Shown in pieces: positions 35,953 through 45,241 of a DNA stretch of 64,000 bases. The number at the start of each line of letters is the position of its first letter. Within the stretch, counting starts at the first letter, position 1. Origin of the DNA: Edaphobacter lichenicola (lineage in GTDB: Bacteria; Acidobacteriota; Terriglobia; Terriglobales; Acidobacteriaceae); assembly GCF_025264645.1 (NCBI RefSeq), contig NZ_CP073696.1, positions 1,116,001 to 1,180,000 of the forward strand, read 5' to 3'. The notes under the pieces were generated by a model. That model saw only the letters and a program-made list of their open reading frames with translations, was not told where the DNA came from and ran no database searches. The position numbers and the translations under genes were made by a program.

Positions 35953-38900
35953 TCAGAACAGAACTTTGAGGGCAAACTGATACTGCCGTGGGGTGTAGTT
36001 CGGATCGGTTGCCGAGATGGAGCCGAAGGCTGCGTTGCCAAACGCCTGGTTTCCGGCATTGTTATTTTGTATATAGAAGCTGGGAGTATTTGAGACATTG
36101 AAGGTTTCGACACGGAACTGCACGTTCACCCGTTCAGTAACGGAAAAGTTCTTGAATAGGGAAAGGTCCACGTGGCGGAAGTCGGGACCGAACAGCGAGT
36201 TACGTTGCGTGGTTCCAACCGTTCCGAGAGGTTGAGGTGCGAAGGCTGCCGTATTGAAAAACTCCGTGAGGGTTTTGTGACTGAGGCGGGCCTCCGCAAT
36301 CTGATTGGGACGATCCGAGCCTCCAGTGTTTAGCGGCACAGCCCGATTGTTGTACCCGTATTGCGTGGGTGTGGGAGCCGCAGGGCCGCTGTCCAGAGGA
36401 TTGTCCGCACCTTGGCCGGATTCGATGACCGAGAAAGGCTTGCCGCTTTGCCAGACCATAATCAAATTCGTCGTCCAACCGCCTAAGAAGACCTTCCTAA
36501 CGCCCGTGAACTCCTTACCATAGTGAAGTTCGTAGTTGAGCGAGAGAGCGAAGCGGTTTTGGAGATCGTTGTCCGCCTTACCGTACTCGATCTGACGAAT
36601 TTGGTTTGGATTCGCGTAACTCCAACCCTGGCTACCTTGCTGGGAGAAGCCACTGATATCGCTCAGGGCTTTGCCCCAGGTATAGTTCGCATCGAGTGAC
36701 AGACCTTTGCTAAAGCGGCGCTGGAGGGAGGTCTGGAGCGCACTGTAATTTGAGATGCCCTCGCTCTGGATATAACTTACGGTGCTCAGATTGTGAAGCT
36801 GGGTCTGAAGTTGATGTGCTCCTCCGGTCGGATTTTGGGCGCTGCCCGCCGGGTACAGCGGATTGAACGGTGACGGCTGATTGATGTTGTTGATCGACTC
36901 CGGCAGATGCTGGCCAATGTTGCCGACATAGCCGATGGTGAAGACGTTGTCGCCGACCTGCTGCTCCAACTGCAGATTGAACTGCTGGATAAGAGCCGAC
37001 TTGAAGTTGGGAGCTTCAGCTGCGAATCCCAGACCGGTAATTGACGACAGGGCATTGATGTTGGGTGCAGAAGGAGGCGGAATTGCCTCAGTGCTATTGA
37101 GGGCTCCGGGCGCACCGATCGTCACGCAGTCGGGGTTCTGCCCCACAAAGGCATTCTGGGCCATTTCGATCTGAACGGCCAGGGTTGACTGGCAGTTAGG
37201 GGTATAGATGGAGGTAAACGGAGCATTCTGGAGGCCGGCACTCGAGGTGTAGTTGCCGGGGAAGAAGCTAAGTCCGTAACCACCCCGGATGACGGTAGTC
37301 GGTCGCGCCGAAAACGAGAAGCCAATACGCGGAGCGACGTTCGAATGGTCCGTCGGAAGGTTCACCTGACTATTCACACCATTCACTGCAGCTATCTTCA
37401 ATGCGGACTGTATGTTTGCAGCGCTTAAAGTAATTGCCTCTGGGAAGTCGAAGTTCGAGATATGGTTGTGCGCTTCGGTGAAGGGCGTAAAGACGTCATA
37501 ACGAACACCGAGCAGCAGAGTCAGCTTTGGTTCTACCTTCCAACTGTCCTGCGCGAAGCCACTTGGCTCCCAGCTTCTATAGTCGGTGGGATATAGGTTG
37601 AAGCTGCGAATCTGCCTCGTAAACGCGCCGAGAAGAGTTGAGGCAAGCTGGTTGTTCTGGGTCTGCAACTGGGTGAAAGCGCTGTCGCTCGGCAGGTTGA
37701 ACTGATACGCACCGACTCCGAAGGCGCTTTGCACATTCCGTGCCTGCCTGCGAATCAAGGCAATGCCTGCCTTAATGTTGTGGTCACCCTTCGTCCAGCT
37801 GATCGTACCCCCGTACTGGAAGGTGTTGTCGATGTCCTGCAGTGGAACGTAAGTGCCGTCACCGATACCGCCGAACGGTCCAATCGAGACTGGCGTCAGC
37901 GAGTTTGCGTAGGGGCTAAACGAAGTCATGCTGGCGGGGAAGCCAATCACGTTCTGATCGACGTTCAGGCCATAGTTCAGCGGGAGCGAGAGATTGTTGA
38001 TTCGATTAAAACCCGCTCTAAGGTTCATCAAAAGAGACGGGCTGAAGATATGGGTAAAACCGAAAGCATACTGCTGCGCCGCATCGTTTGCGGGACCATC
38101 GAAGTTAAAACTTCCACCGCTGATCTGAACGCCATCTACGATTCCAAAATTCGGGGGTGTGAAGGTATCCACTCTATTGGAGGAATAGCGACCGAAGAAG
38201 AGATTGTTTTCGTTGAATTTATAGTCAACACGAGCGTCGTAGATGTTGTAGTTCTGCGTCTTATTTGAGCTGATGATGAAGTTATTCGCAAGATTGTCAT
38301 TGGTGGGTGCCGGAAAGAGCTTCAGGTAGTTCAGCATGAGCGGATTGATAGGGGCCCCTGCATCGTAGGCCTGAAGTGTCCCGTTGGACGTCGAAAGCAG
38401 CGCCAGGGGGGATCCGCCGTTTTGACTGTTGATGTCATTCCACTCCTGCGTGGTTGGCACAGTGCCTATGTATGTGATACCTGCGACCTGCTGGAATCCT
38501 TCATAGTCGAAGTAAAAGAACATCTTATTTTTAATGACAGGTCCGCCAATGCTACCCCCGTACTGGTTTTGGCGCAGTGCAGGCTTAGGTCCGGTCCTCT
38601 GAAAGAAGTTGCGAGCGTCAATGATGTTGTTGCGAAAGTACTCGTAGATCGAGCCATGGAACTGGTTCGTTCCAGAGCGGGTGACGATGTCGATTACACC
38701 CCCCGCCGTGCGGCCCGCCTCCGCCGCGTAGCTGTTGGTCTGGATCGTGATCTCCTGAATGCCTTCGACGTTGGGTTTGACGCCGATGGTGCCGATGATA
38801 CGTTCGTTGTCGTCAACGCCATCGATCACCCAGTTATTGAGTGTGTCATCCTGCCCGTTAACTGATAGACCAGCGGGATTCGTGCGACGGTCATCGGGAC

Positions 38901-39411
38901 GGTTACCACTACTCAGTCCCGTGCCGGGGCCCTCGTTAGCCCCAGGTACCAGTTGCACCAGCTGCACGAAGTTACGGCCATTCAGCGGAAGATTCTGCAC
39001 CGCTTTGGCGGTCACGGTCGAGTTGACCGTTGCGCTATCCGTCTGCAACAACGGTGTGCTTGCGGTCACCTCGACAACCGTCCTCTCTGACCCCGGTTGC
39101 AGCTGGACGTTGTTACGGGCATGGTCGCCCGCTTCAACGGAAAGATCCTTGGTGATCGACGTCGCGAACCCGGTCGCCTTTACGGCGATGGAATAATGTC
39201 CGACGGGAAGGAGCGTAAAAGAATAGTCGCCGGAGCGATTGCTCAGAGTACTGCGCTTTTCGTTTGTGCCCAGGTTGGTTAGAGTTACATCTGCGTTGGG
39301 AATAACAGCAGCGGTGGAATCGGTTACCGTTCCGAGAATGTCCGCGGTATTCAACTGCCCAGGGGCACCGGAAGTAAAGGCGAGAAACGTCAGCAGAACG
39401 AATCGCTTCAT
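35953..39411 (-). CDS. TonB-dependent receptor, Oar-like
   Basis: The 1152-residue outer-membrane protein has a signal peptide (FVLLTFLAFTSGAPG), an N-terminal carboxypeptidase-regulatory-like beta-sandwich (about 20-105: ILGTVTDSTAAVIPNADVTL ... SYSIAVKATGF-type), a plug (LPLNGRNFVQLVQLVPGAN; about 115-230) and a long beta-barrel ending in FALKVLF. This architecture is characteristic of acidobacterial and myxobacterial Oar-like receptors, thought to import oligosaccharides or peptides, or aid cell contact. It lies 26 bases downstream of the CadC-type regulator on the same strand, so the two are probably cotranscribed. The cargo cannot be told. Confidence 0.93.
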   Translation of the reverse strand: MKRFVLLTFLAFTSGAPGQLNTADILGTVTDSTAAVIPNADVTLTNLGTNEKRSTLSNRSGDYSFTLLPVGHYSIAVKATGFATSITKDLSVEAGDHARNNVQLQPGSERTVVEVTASTPLLQTDSATVNSTVTAKAVQNLPLNGRNFVQLVQLVPGANEGPGTGLSSGNRPDDRRTNPAGLSVNGQDDTLNNWVIDGVDDNERIIGTIGVKPNVEGIQEITIQTNSYAAEAGRTAGGVIDIVTRSGTNQFHGSIYEYFRNNIIDARNFFQRTGPKPALRQNQYGGSIGGPVIKNKMFFYFDYEGFQQVAGITYIGTVPTTQEWNDINSQNGGSPLALLSTSNGTLQAYDAGAPINPLMLNYLKLFPAPTNDNLANNFIISSNKTQNYNIYDARVDYKFNENNLFFGRYSSNRVDTFTPPNFGIVDGVQISGGSFNFDGPANDAAQQYAFGFTHIFSPSLLMNLRAGFNRINNLSLPLNYGLNVDQNVIGFPASMTSFSPYANSLTPVSIGPFGGIGDGTYVPLQDIDNTFQYGGTISWTKGDHNIKAGIALIRRQARNVQSAFGVGAYQFNLPSDSAFTQLQTQNNQLASTLLGAFTRQIRSFNLYPTDYRSWEPSGFAQDSWKVEPKLTLLLGVRYDVFTPFTEAHNHISNFDFPEAITLSAANIQSALKIAAVNGVNSQVNLPTDHSNVAPRIGFSFSARPTTVIRGGYGLSFFPGNYTSSAGLQNAPFTSIYTPNCQSTLAVQIEMAQNAFVGQNPDCVTIGAPGALNSTEAIPPPSAPNINALSSITGLGFAAEAPNFKSALIQQFNLQLEQQVGDNVFTIGYVGNIGQHLPESINNINQPSPFNPLYPAGSAQNPTGGAHQLQTQLHNLSTVSYIQSEGISNYSALQTSLQRRFSKGLSLDANYTWGKALSDISGFSQQGSQGWSYANPNQIRQIEYGKADNDLQNRFALSLNYELHYGKEFTGVRKVFLGGWTTNLIMVWQSGKPFSVIESGQGADNPLDSGPAAPTPTQYGYNNRAVPLNTGGSDRPNQIAEARLSHKTLTEFFNTAAFAPQPLGTVGTTQRNSLFGPDFRHVDLSLFKNFSVTERVNVQFRVETFNVSNTPSFYIQNNNAGNQAFGNAAFGSISATDPNYTPRQYQFALKVLF

Positions 39412-39437
39412 CCATCCCCCTGAAGTCTTGTCCTACT

Positions 39438-41450
39438 TCAATCGGATAAATCCACCCGCCGAAGCAGCTCGTGATAGCGCTTGTCGGTCCGAATGTCGTC
39501 AAGCAACGGGTCAACTTTTAGCCAAATCATAGAAGCGCAGCGCTGGTCGACCGCTCGGTTGAACCAGGAGAATGCAAGATCGCGGTCTCCCAAGCGAAGA
39601 TAGCTCACACCCAGCATATAAGGGACCCACCCATATCGCTCCGCATCGGGGGCCATCATATCGATGCGCGCTTGCCAATATGCCTTCCAGCCCGCATGCT
39701 GATAAATAGAACGAAGCCGCTCGACCTCGATTTGCGGATGATCTCCTGCCATCGCCATCAGCTCATGAGTGACGGCATCGTCCCGCATCCCTTTTTTTTC
39801 ATAGATCACACTGACCCAATTCTCGACGACCCCAACCAGGTTCGGCTCCATCTCGCCCGCGCGCTTGAGGTAGTAGAGTGCCTCATCGTAGTGACGCGCA
39901 AGATATAGAGTCGATCCGAGTTGCCGGTTCATTTGAAACGAAAGTGGGTCCAACTCCAAAGCCCGCCGCATGTGGGTTACCGCTTCCTCGGGACGATCGG
40001 TCGCGTCAAGGAGGATTGCATATCTCAACTCGGCATAGGAGTAGCTCGGGCTGAGCGCAATAGCACGCGTAAGGTCTCGTTCTGCTGCCGTCCAATTCCA
40101 CTCATAAGCGGTTTCAATGGCTCCCATTGCCGCATAGGCCTCCCCATCCTCAGGATCGAGTTCAACGGCGCGTTTCGCGGCCGCAAGGGCCTTCGGCATC
40201 CCATCCTGCGTTTTGGCATCCCCGAGGAGAGTCTGGGATTCGAACGAATCCGCGAGGCCCGCATATGCCGAAGCGTAAGAGGGATCGAGCGAGATGGCCT
40301 GTTGAAAATACGCAGCACTCTTGACTGCATCCCGTTTGCTCAGGAAGTAGCGTCCCCGCAAGTACGCATCATACGCAGCCGGATTGATGCGCATGCTGTC
40401 GTTTCTGTCAGCACGTGCCGCTGAGGCGAGCACAGTTTTTGTTTGAGAGGCAATCTCACGCGCGACGCTGTCCTGCAACAACAAGACATCACTCATTTGG
40501 CCCTCGAAGCTCTGTGCCCATAGGTGTTTATCGTTCCTGGCATCGATCAACTGGGCGGTAATGCGCACCCTATCTCCGGAACGCACCACCGAGCCTTCGA
40601 CGAGCGCATCGACGTTCAGTGCGCCGGCGATCTGCTGCAAGGATTTGTGGACGCCTTTGCCTTGAACCTGCATGACCGAAGTGCGAGATACGACGCGCAG
40701 GGCGGGAATTCGCGCCAGCTCGGTTATAAGTTCGTCCGTCATGCCGTCGGCGAAGTAGTCCTGCGCGGGATCACCGGAGAGATTGTCGAGTGGCAGCACC
40801 GCGAGGGATTTGATCTCGGGTTCTACCACGTGCCCCAGAAATCGATTCCTCCAACCGAGCGCTCCAAGGCTGATAGCAGTCACGAGGAGTGCAGGAACGG
40901 CCCCTACCCGGAGAGCGGCGAGCCAAGCCGGCCGGCGCGGACTGGGAGCCTTTGGCTCGCTTCGGGGATCCTTATCGCTGGCCGTCGGCTCCTGACTCGT
41001 CAGGGGATCGGAGAGTGCGGAGGCGTTTGCAGGTGGTCTCGCCAATTCAGCCGAAGGAGGGTCCGTCACGGATGCAACCCGCTCATCATCGGTTTTGACC
41101 GCAACTCGTTCCAGCGAAAATGGTGCGACAAAGCGATAACCCCTTCTTGGAAGAGTCTCAATGTAGAGAGGTCTGTCAGCCTTGTCGCCTAAAGCCTCTC
41201 GCAAGGTCATGACTGCGGTATTCAGGCTATGGTCAAAGTCAACAAAAGTATCTGCAGGCCAAAGAAGCTGGCGTAATTCCTCTCGCGTGACCATTTGACC
41301 TGCATGTTCCAACAGATACGCCAGGATACGGGAGGGTTGACCTCGCAGCCTGATCGGGATGCCGGCACGACGCAGTTCCATACTGTACGCGTCGAATTCA
41401 AAAACTCCAAAGCGCCAGATTTGCGCCGCTGTATTCGTCGGCATGCCCAT
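39438..41450 (-). CDS. CadC-type winged-helix regulator with TolB-like and TPR domains
   Basis: Several ATG codons are possible (41459, 41450, 41444); GAGG nine bases before 41450 favours it. The product has an OmpR-type winged helix (about residues 12-112: WRFGVFEFDAYSMELRR... PRRGYRFVAPF), a membrane helix (about 180-205), and a periplasmic part with a FlgO/TolB-like segment (SLAVLPLDNLSGDPAQDYFA) and at least six TPR-like repeats. There is no phospho-receiver, so activity is probably set by the periplasmic region. It directly precedes the TonB receptor gene and probably regulates it. Confidence 0.9.
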   Translation of the reverse strand: MGMPTNTAAQIWRFGVFEFDAYSMELRRAGIPIRLRGQPSRILAYLLEHAGQMVTREELRQLLWPADTFVDFDHSLNTAVMTLREALGDKADRPLYIETLPRRGYRFVAPFSLERVAVKTDDERVASVTDPPSAELARPPANASALSDPLTSQEPTASDKDPRSEPKAPSPRRPAWLAALRVGAVPALLVTAISLGALGWRNRFLGHVVEPEIKSLAVLPLDNLSGDPAQDYFADGMTDELITELARIPALRVVSRTSVMQVQGKGVHKSLQQIAGALNVDALVEGSVVRSGDRVRITAQLIDARNDKHLWAQSFEGQMSDVLLLQDSVAREIASQTKTVLASAARADRNDSMRINPAAYDAYLRGRYFLSKRDAVKSAAYFQQAISLDPSYASAYAGLADSFESQTLLGDAKTQDGMPKALAAAKRAVELDPEDGEAYAAMGAIETAYEWNWTAAERDLTRAIALSPSYSYAELRYAILLDATDRPEEAVTHMRRALELDPLSFQMNRQLGSTLYLARHYDEALYYLKRAGEMEPNLVGVVENWVSVIYEKKGMRDDAVTHELMAMAGDHPQIEVERLRSIYQHAGWKAYWQARIDMMAPDAERYGWVPYMLGVSYLRLGDRDLAFSWFNRAVDQRCASMIWLKVDPLLDDIRTDKRYHELLRRVDLSD

Positions 41451-41459
41451 GCGATTCAT

Positions 41460-41997
41460 CCTCGGGGCCGTTTCGGCGGACTATGAGATCTCTCGTGAAC
41501 ATCGAGATACTCGTACTCGAGTCGCGCCTGCCGCCGATTATAATCCCGCAAGCGCCTGGCGCTCAGACGGTTGAGGCCACGGGTTTCAATGTTTATAACG
41601 ACGAAGCGACAGCCTACCTGTTTTACCAAGTATCACCGCACCCAGATTTATTTTGAATCTGGCTTCTGAAATGAGATTCGTACCGATCGTGTATCCCCAA
41701 TGTCAATTGGTGCCAAATCGCCGAGTCACTCATTTAGCCGTGATCGGCAAGCGGAAATCGTATTTCGCCAGGGAAGTTCTTCGGCTGAGATCAGCAATCC
41801 GTCTGCTCTCATGATCTCCTGCGCTCACTCTGAAAAGAGAAATATCCCCTCTGGACACCCCTAAAGAGAAAAGAAAAGCCTAGACAAGCGAGAGAGAATC
41901 TCTGCGGGCCTGTTCCTACCCGCAACACCGTCCCCAAAAGTTGGCGTGCGTTCCGTACGCAATGAGGAAGACAAGCTTCGCTAAGGGGTGAGTGTAC
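41460..41997. other. intergenic stretch, promoter region of the regulator
   Basis: About 540 bases between the regulator start and the IS-like left terminus. It must contain the promoter of the regulator/receptor unit. No gene is supported. Confidence 0.4.
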
Positions 41998-42007
41998 CGG
42001 AACATGC

Positions 42008-42038
42008 GTTACATTGTGGACCTGAGACATCCGTTACA
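42008..42038 (+). repeat. IS481-like terminal motif, left copy
   Basis: 31 bases beginning GTTACATTGTGGACCTGAG (42008) match 22 of 31 positions of the motif at 46460-46490 in inverted orientation; conserved blocks are GTTACA, GACC.GAGACAT and TTACA. Both ends face inward. Such paired motifs are typical of IS481-family termini. Confidence 0.5.
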
Positions 42039-42117
42039 AGCCCCTTGCGGTGGCGATGGTTCGAGTTGCGGGAGCACGAAAAAACATATATATACAGTCG
42101 TCGAGGCCGTGGGAATG

Positions 42118-42197
42118 TGGGAATCCCGAAGGGATTTCCAAAGAGTGTGGGAAGGGTGGGAAGCCGGCTTCATGGCTTTCCACCCTTCCCACACTCT
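42118..42197 (+). ncRNA. 24-bp hairpin in the IS110 leader, possible bridge (seek) RNA element
   Basis: Between the left end motif and the transposase start, AGAGTGTGGGAAGGGTGGG (from 42142) through 42165 pairs with 42174-42197 over an 8-base loop, 23 of 24 positions complementary. A smaller hairpin (42118-42139, GGGAATCCC ... GGGATTTCC-like) precedes it. IS110-family elements transcribe a structured bridge RNA from the non-coding region beside the transposase, so this leader is the place to look. A palindromic repeat unrelated to the IS is the alternative. Confidence 0.4.
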
Positions 42198-42261
42198 GTC
42201 TACTGGAATGGTCCGCCGCTTGTTTTACAGCAGGATTATCTTGGCGGGTAGGAGGCTTACC

Positions 42262-43290
42262 ATGGAAATCACAACACTCGGCATTGACCTAAGCAAAACC
42301 ACCTTTCACGTTATTGGGCTGAACGCACGAGGTGAGATTGTGCTGCGGAAGAAGTTCTCGCGTAAGCAGCTTCTAGTCTTTACTGCGAACCGACAGCAGA
42401 TCCTGATTGGAACGGAAGCCTGCGGAGGCGCGCACTACCTCGCTCGTGCCCTGCGGGAACAAGGCCATGACGTCAGGCTTATGCCGGCACAGTACGTGAA
42501 GCCCTACGTCAAGACGAACAAAAACGACTACCTGGACGCAGAAGCGATCGCGGAAGCCGTGCAGCGACCGACGATGCGTTTCGTGCCGATCAAAACTGAT
42601 GAGCAGCTGGATCTCCAGGCCCTACACCGGGTGCGCGATCGTTGGGTAGCAAGGCGCACTGCGGTCATGAACCAGATGCGCGGCTTCCTGCTCGAACGCG
42701 GCATCACGATGCGCAAGGGGCCTTCTCACCTGGCTGCGCAGCTGCAAATCATTTTCGGAGAAGGCAATTGCTCCTTCTCAGGACGGACGCAAGGTTTGCT
42801 TTTGGAGTTGAAGCACGAGTGGGATGAACTCGAAAGGCGGATTGAGGAAGCAAGCGCCGAACTCCAGCGGATTGCGAAACAGGATGATGCCTGCAGTCGG
42901 TTGATGGAGATCCCCGGCATCGGTCCGTTGGTGTCGACGGCACTGGTAGCGTCGGTCGGCAATGCAATCACCTTCCGAAAAGGAAGGGATCTGGCTGCAT
43001 GGCTGGGCCTGGTTCCACGCCAACACTCTACCGGGGGCAGGCCGAAGTTATTAGGCATTAGCAAGCGAGGAAATGAGTATCTGCGACGCATGCTGCTGCA
43101 TGGTGCTCGATCGGTGATGATGCAGGTCGAGCGTAATCCTTCGGCTCTGGGAGTATGGATTACTGATCTATCGAAGCGAAAGCATCACAACGTGACGGCA
43201 GTCGCCCTGGCTAACAAGATGGCGCGCATTGCCTGGGCGATGCTGACTCGAGGTAGCCATTACTCCGCCTCTCAGCTGGCCGTTGCCTGA
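42262..43290 (+). CDS. IS110-family transposase, intact
   Basis: GGAGG eight bases before the ATG at 42262 sets the start. The 342-residue recombinase has the N-terminal DEDD domain: GIDLSKTTFHV (first Asp), IGTEACGG (Glu) and KTNKNDYLDAEAIAEA (Asp pair). The C-terminal Transposase_20 domain has LMEIPGIGPLVSTALVASVG, the RQHSTGGRPKLLGISKRG segment with the catalytic Ser, and YLRRMLLHGAR. All key residues are present. The non-coding leader holds the hairpin at 42142-42197. The exact ends of the element cannot be set, as IS110 elements have no obvious inverted repeats. Confidence 0.92.
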   Translation: MEITTLGIDLSKTTFHVIGLNARGEIVLRKKFSRKQLLVFTANRQQILIGTEACGGAHYLARALREQGHDVRLMPAQYVKPYVKTNKNDYLDAEAIAEAVQRPTMRFVPIKTDEQLDLQALHRVRDRWVARRTAVMNQMRGFLLERGITMRKGPSHLAAQLQIIFGEGNCSFSGRTQGLLLELKHEWDELERRIEEASAELQRIAKQDDACSRLMEIPGIGPLVSTALVASVGNAITFRKGRDLAAWLGLVPRQHSTGGRPKLLGISKRGNEYLRRMLLHGARSVMMQVERNPSALGVWITDLSKRKHHNVTAVALANKMARIAWAMLTRGSHYSASQLAVA

Positions 43291-43895
43291 GACGAGGGCA
43301 GGAAAAGACGCCCGTTGAGCGGGCTTGGAAATCAGAGAGACGATTTCCACTTTCCCAACCCTCCTGCTGCAACGATGTTTTAACACCCCTTCGGGTTTGC
43401 GAGACAAATCAATGTGTGTGTGAACGGTCAAAACCGGCGTTGCTCAAGTCTGTCTGGAAATGCGAACTTCTTGAGTTCGGCTGTCTTTGTAGACCAGCGA
43501 TGCGCGGACTCCATTATGGCCAGGAGCTTGTCTCCACAAACAGGCCGGATACATTTGCGCAGACCAACCCACCCACGACAACGATTCTGCTTGCAATCTC
43601 GCGGCGGACCATACAATTTCCATGGCCTGCTTTTCACCCCGGCAATGTTGGACAAACCGCTACGCCACCCAGCACAATGCGTCGCACCCGCCCCGAGACG
43701 CATACCGTGATCGCTTGTGAACGAGTGAATTGGCGATTTAGCGCCAAAACTGGCCGCGGCCGGGAAAACGCTCCGTCTTTCGATCTCCATTCGTCAAGAG
43801 AGGTATAATTCGTTCGAATCGGCTCCGAAGAATAAGATTAGTGTGTATCTGCCAACAACCCCACGAACATTCCCACATGAGAGCAAGGCGTTACC
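43291..43895. other. intergenic stretch after the IS110 transposase, small hairpins
   Basis: About 600 bases. Directly after the transposase there are hairpins: CCCGTTGAGCGGG (43312-43324) and GGAAATC..GATTTCC (43328-43352). These may be the right end of the element or a terminator. Beyond 43400 no gene is supported; the minus frame at 43428-43790 has no recognisable product. Confidence 0.4.
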
Positions 43896-45200
43896 TTGAG
43901 AGCTTCGTGCATCCATGCCATAGCCGCTTGCTTCTTAGCTGTTGCTTCTGCTCCTGGCTTGGCCGACATATGCAAGTTGCCTCCATCACAGCCGTATAAC
44001 CCCTATAATTACACCGGTAGTGCCACCGACGCATCTGTATACAATCCCTATACAAGCGCTACGAACGACATCGCCGATGTCAATCACAACCCGAAAGCAG
44101 CGGGCTCTGCGCCCGGCCACTGGGTGACCAAAGACTATTTGATTAGTTGGAATCTAGATATGCAGATGGTGGGAGATTCCGGGATTTCGGCAGTCATCAC
44201 GAACTCCAATGGCGACCCGGACAACACAGGAGATTTTGTATCGCTAGAGAGTAGTAGCTCTACCCCTGCATATTACGGGTGGTCAGGCGTGATCAATCAC
44301 AGAATCGGCCCCGGTGAAAAGCAGCGGTACACAGAAGAGATTCAACTCTACCAGCCGAAGGGTAAGCCGCGGACCCCTAACTCCCATGAGATCCATCTCA
44401 AATATTGGGTAGCTGATGGCTTAGCACCTACGTCGCTGCTAGAGTGCCCGACCATGGAAGCATATTTGCGATCGGCATATTTTCTTGACTCTCCAGTCCC
44501 TTCTCCGGGACTCTCTTATAAAATGCGGAAGTTTACACTGCACATCCCCAAACGATTTATTGACACAATAAATCTGAATGACGTGACGATCAGCGCGGAA
44601 ACCGACTCCGATGGCCCGGAATTAAGATTTAGAAACGTTGGTAAAACGTTGGCGGTTGTGAGGTGCGCAATAGAGCGCGCCGGAAACAAGCCCACTCCCG
44701 TAAGTTTGCTTCTCTATCCCGGCCAAGACAAGGAAATGGAGCACGCACTTATATCTTCAGATGGTGTTAATCAACTAATGTGTCTTACACTTGTCGCCCA
44801 AAATACAACCCTTGAAAAGAATGATGAGGCCACATCGGATCTGATTGCCAGCGTTGCTGGTGAATGGGAATCAGACAACGTTAGCTATCGTGTAACCGTG
44901 AGTGGCGACGGCTCTCAGCTTTTGATGGTCGAACGCGTCGACATAGGGTTTGGGCAGCAAGTTCTAGAGTGCAGAATGTCAGGCACTCCGATAGTTGGAG
45001 CCGGCGATCTTAAAAAGATAAGTGTGGTGATGCGATCAAGCTGCTCCACAATCTCCGGAGTTCGATACAACGGAGACTTGCCGGACGTGATTACGGCATC
45101 ATGGTACGTCGAATCTGATGGCAAGGCCAAAGTTTTATATCTTAAGGCGACTCTTGGAGATGATCTGGTTGATTTGTTCACTGCGAATTTTGAAAAGTGA
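43896..45200 (+). CDS. secreted orphan protein between two transposases
   Basis: The frame starts with TTG, with AAGG about six bases upstream. The 434-residue product has a signal peptide (HAIAACFLAVASAPGLADIC). The mature part has two regions: an N-terminal half rich in Asn, Ser, Thr and aromatic residues, and a C-terminal half with SVAGEWESDNVSYRVTVSGDG, suggesting a lipocalin-like or beta-barrel domain. I do not recognise it. Its codon use looks richer in A and T than that of the neighbours. It lies between the IS110 and IS481 transposases, 42 bases from the latter, so it may be passenger cargo. Confidence 0.55.
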   Translation: MRASCIHAIAACFLAVASAPGLADICKLPPSQPYNPYNYTGSATDASVYNPYTSATNDIADVNHNPKAAGSAPGHWVTKDYLISWNLDMQMVGDSGISAVITNSNGDPDNTGDFVSLESSSSTPAYYGWSGVINHRIGPGEKQRYTEEIQLYQPKGKPRTPNSHEIHLKYWVADGLAPTSLLECPTMEAYLRSAYFLDSPVPSPGLSYKMRKFTLHIPKRFIDTINLNDVTISAETDSDGPELRFRNVGKTLAVVRCAIERAGNKPTPVSLLLYPGQDKEMEHALISSDGVNQLMCLTLVAQNTTLEKNDEATSDLIASVAGEWESDNVSYRVTVSGDGSQLLMVERVDIGFGQQVLECRMSGTPIVGAGDLKKISVVMRSSCSTISGVRYNGDLPDVITASWYVESDGKAKVLYLKATLGDDLVDLFTANFEK

Positions 45201-45241
45201 CATAGACCATGGGCGGCAATGCGAGTCACTCATCGACGGGC

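Noticed and set aside
37729-38865. Plus-strand frames of 145-179 residues opposite the TonB receptor
   Set aside because: Antisense of beta-barrel codons; no recognisable product.
43428-43790. 120-residue minus frame after the IS110 transposase
   Set aside because: No recognisable domain, overlaps equal-length plus frames, no start signal.
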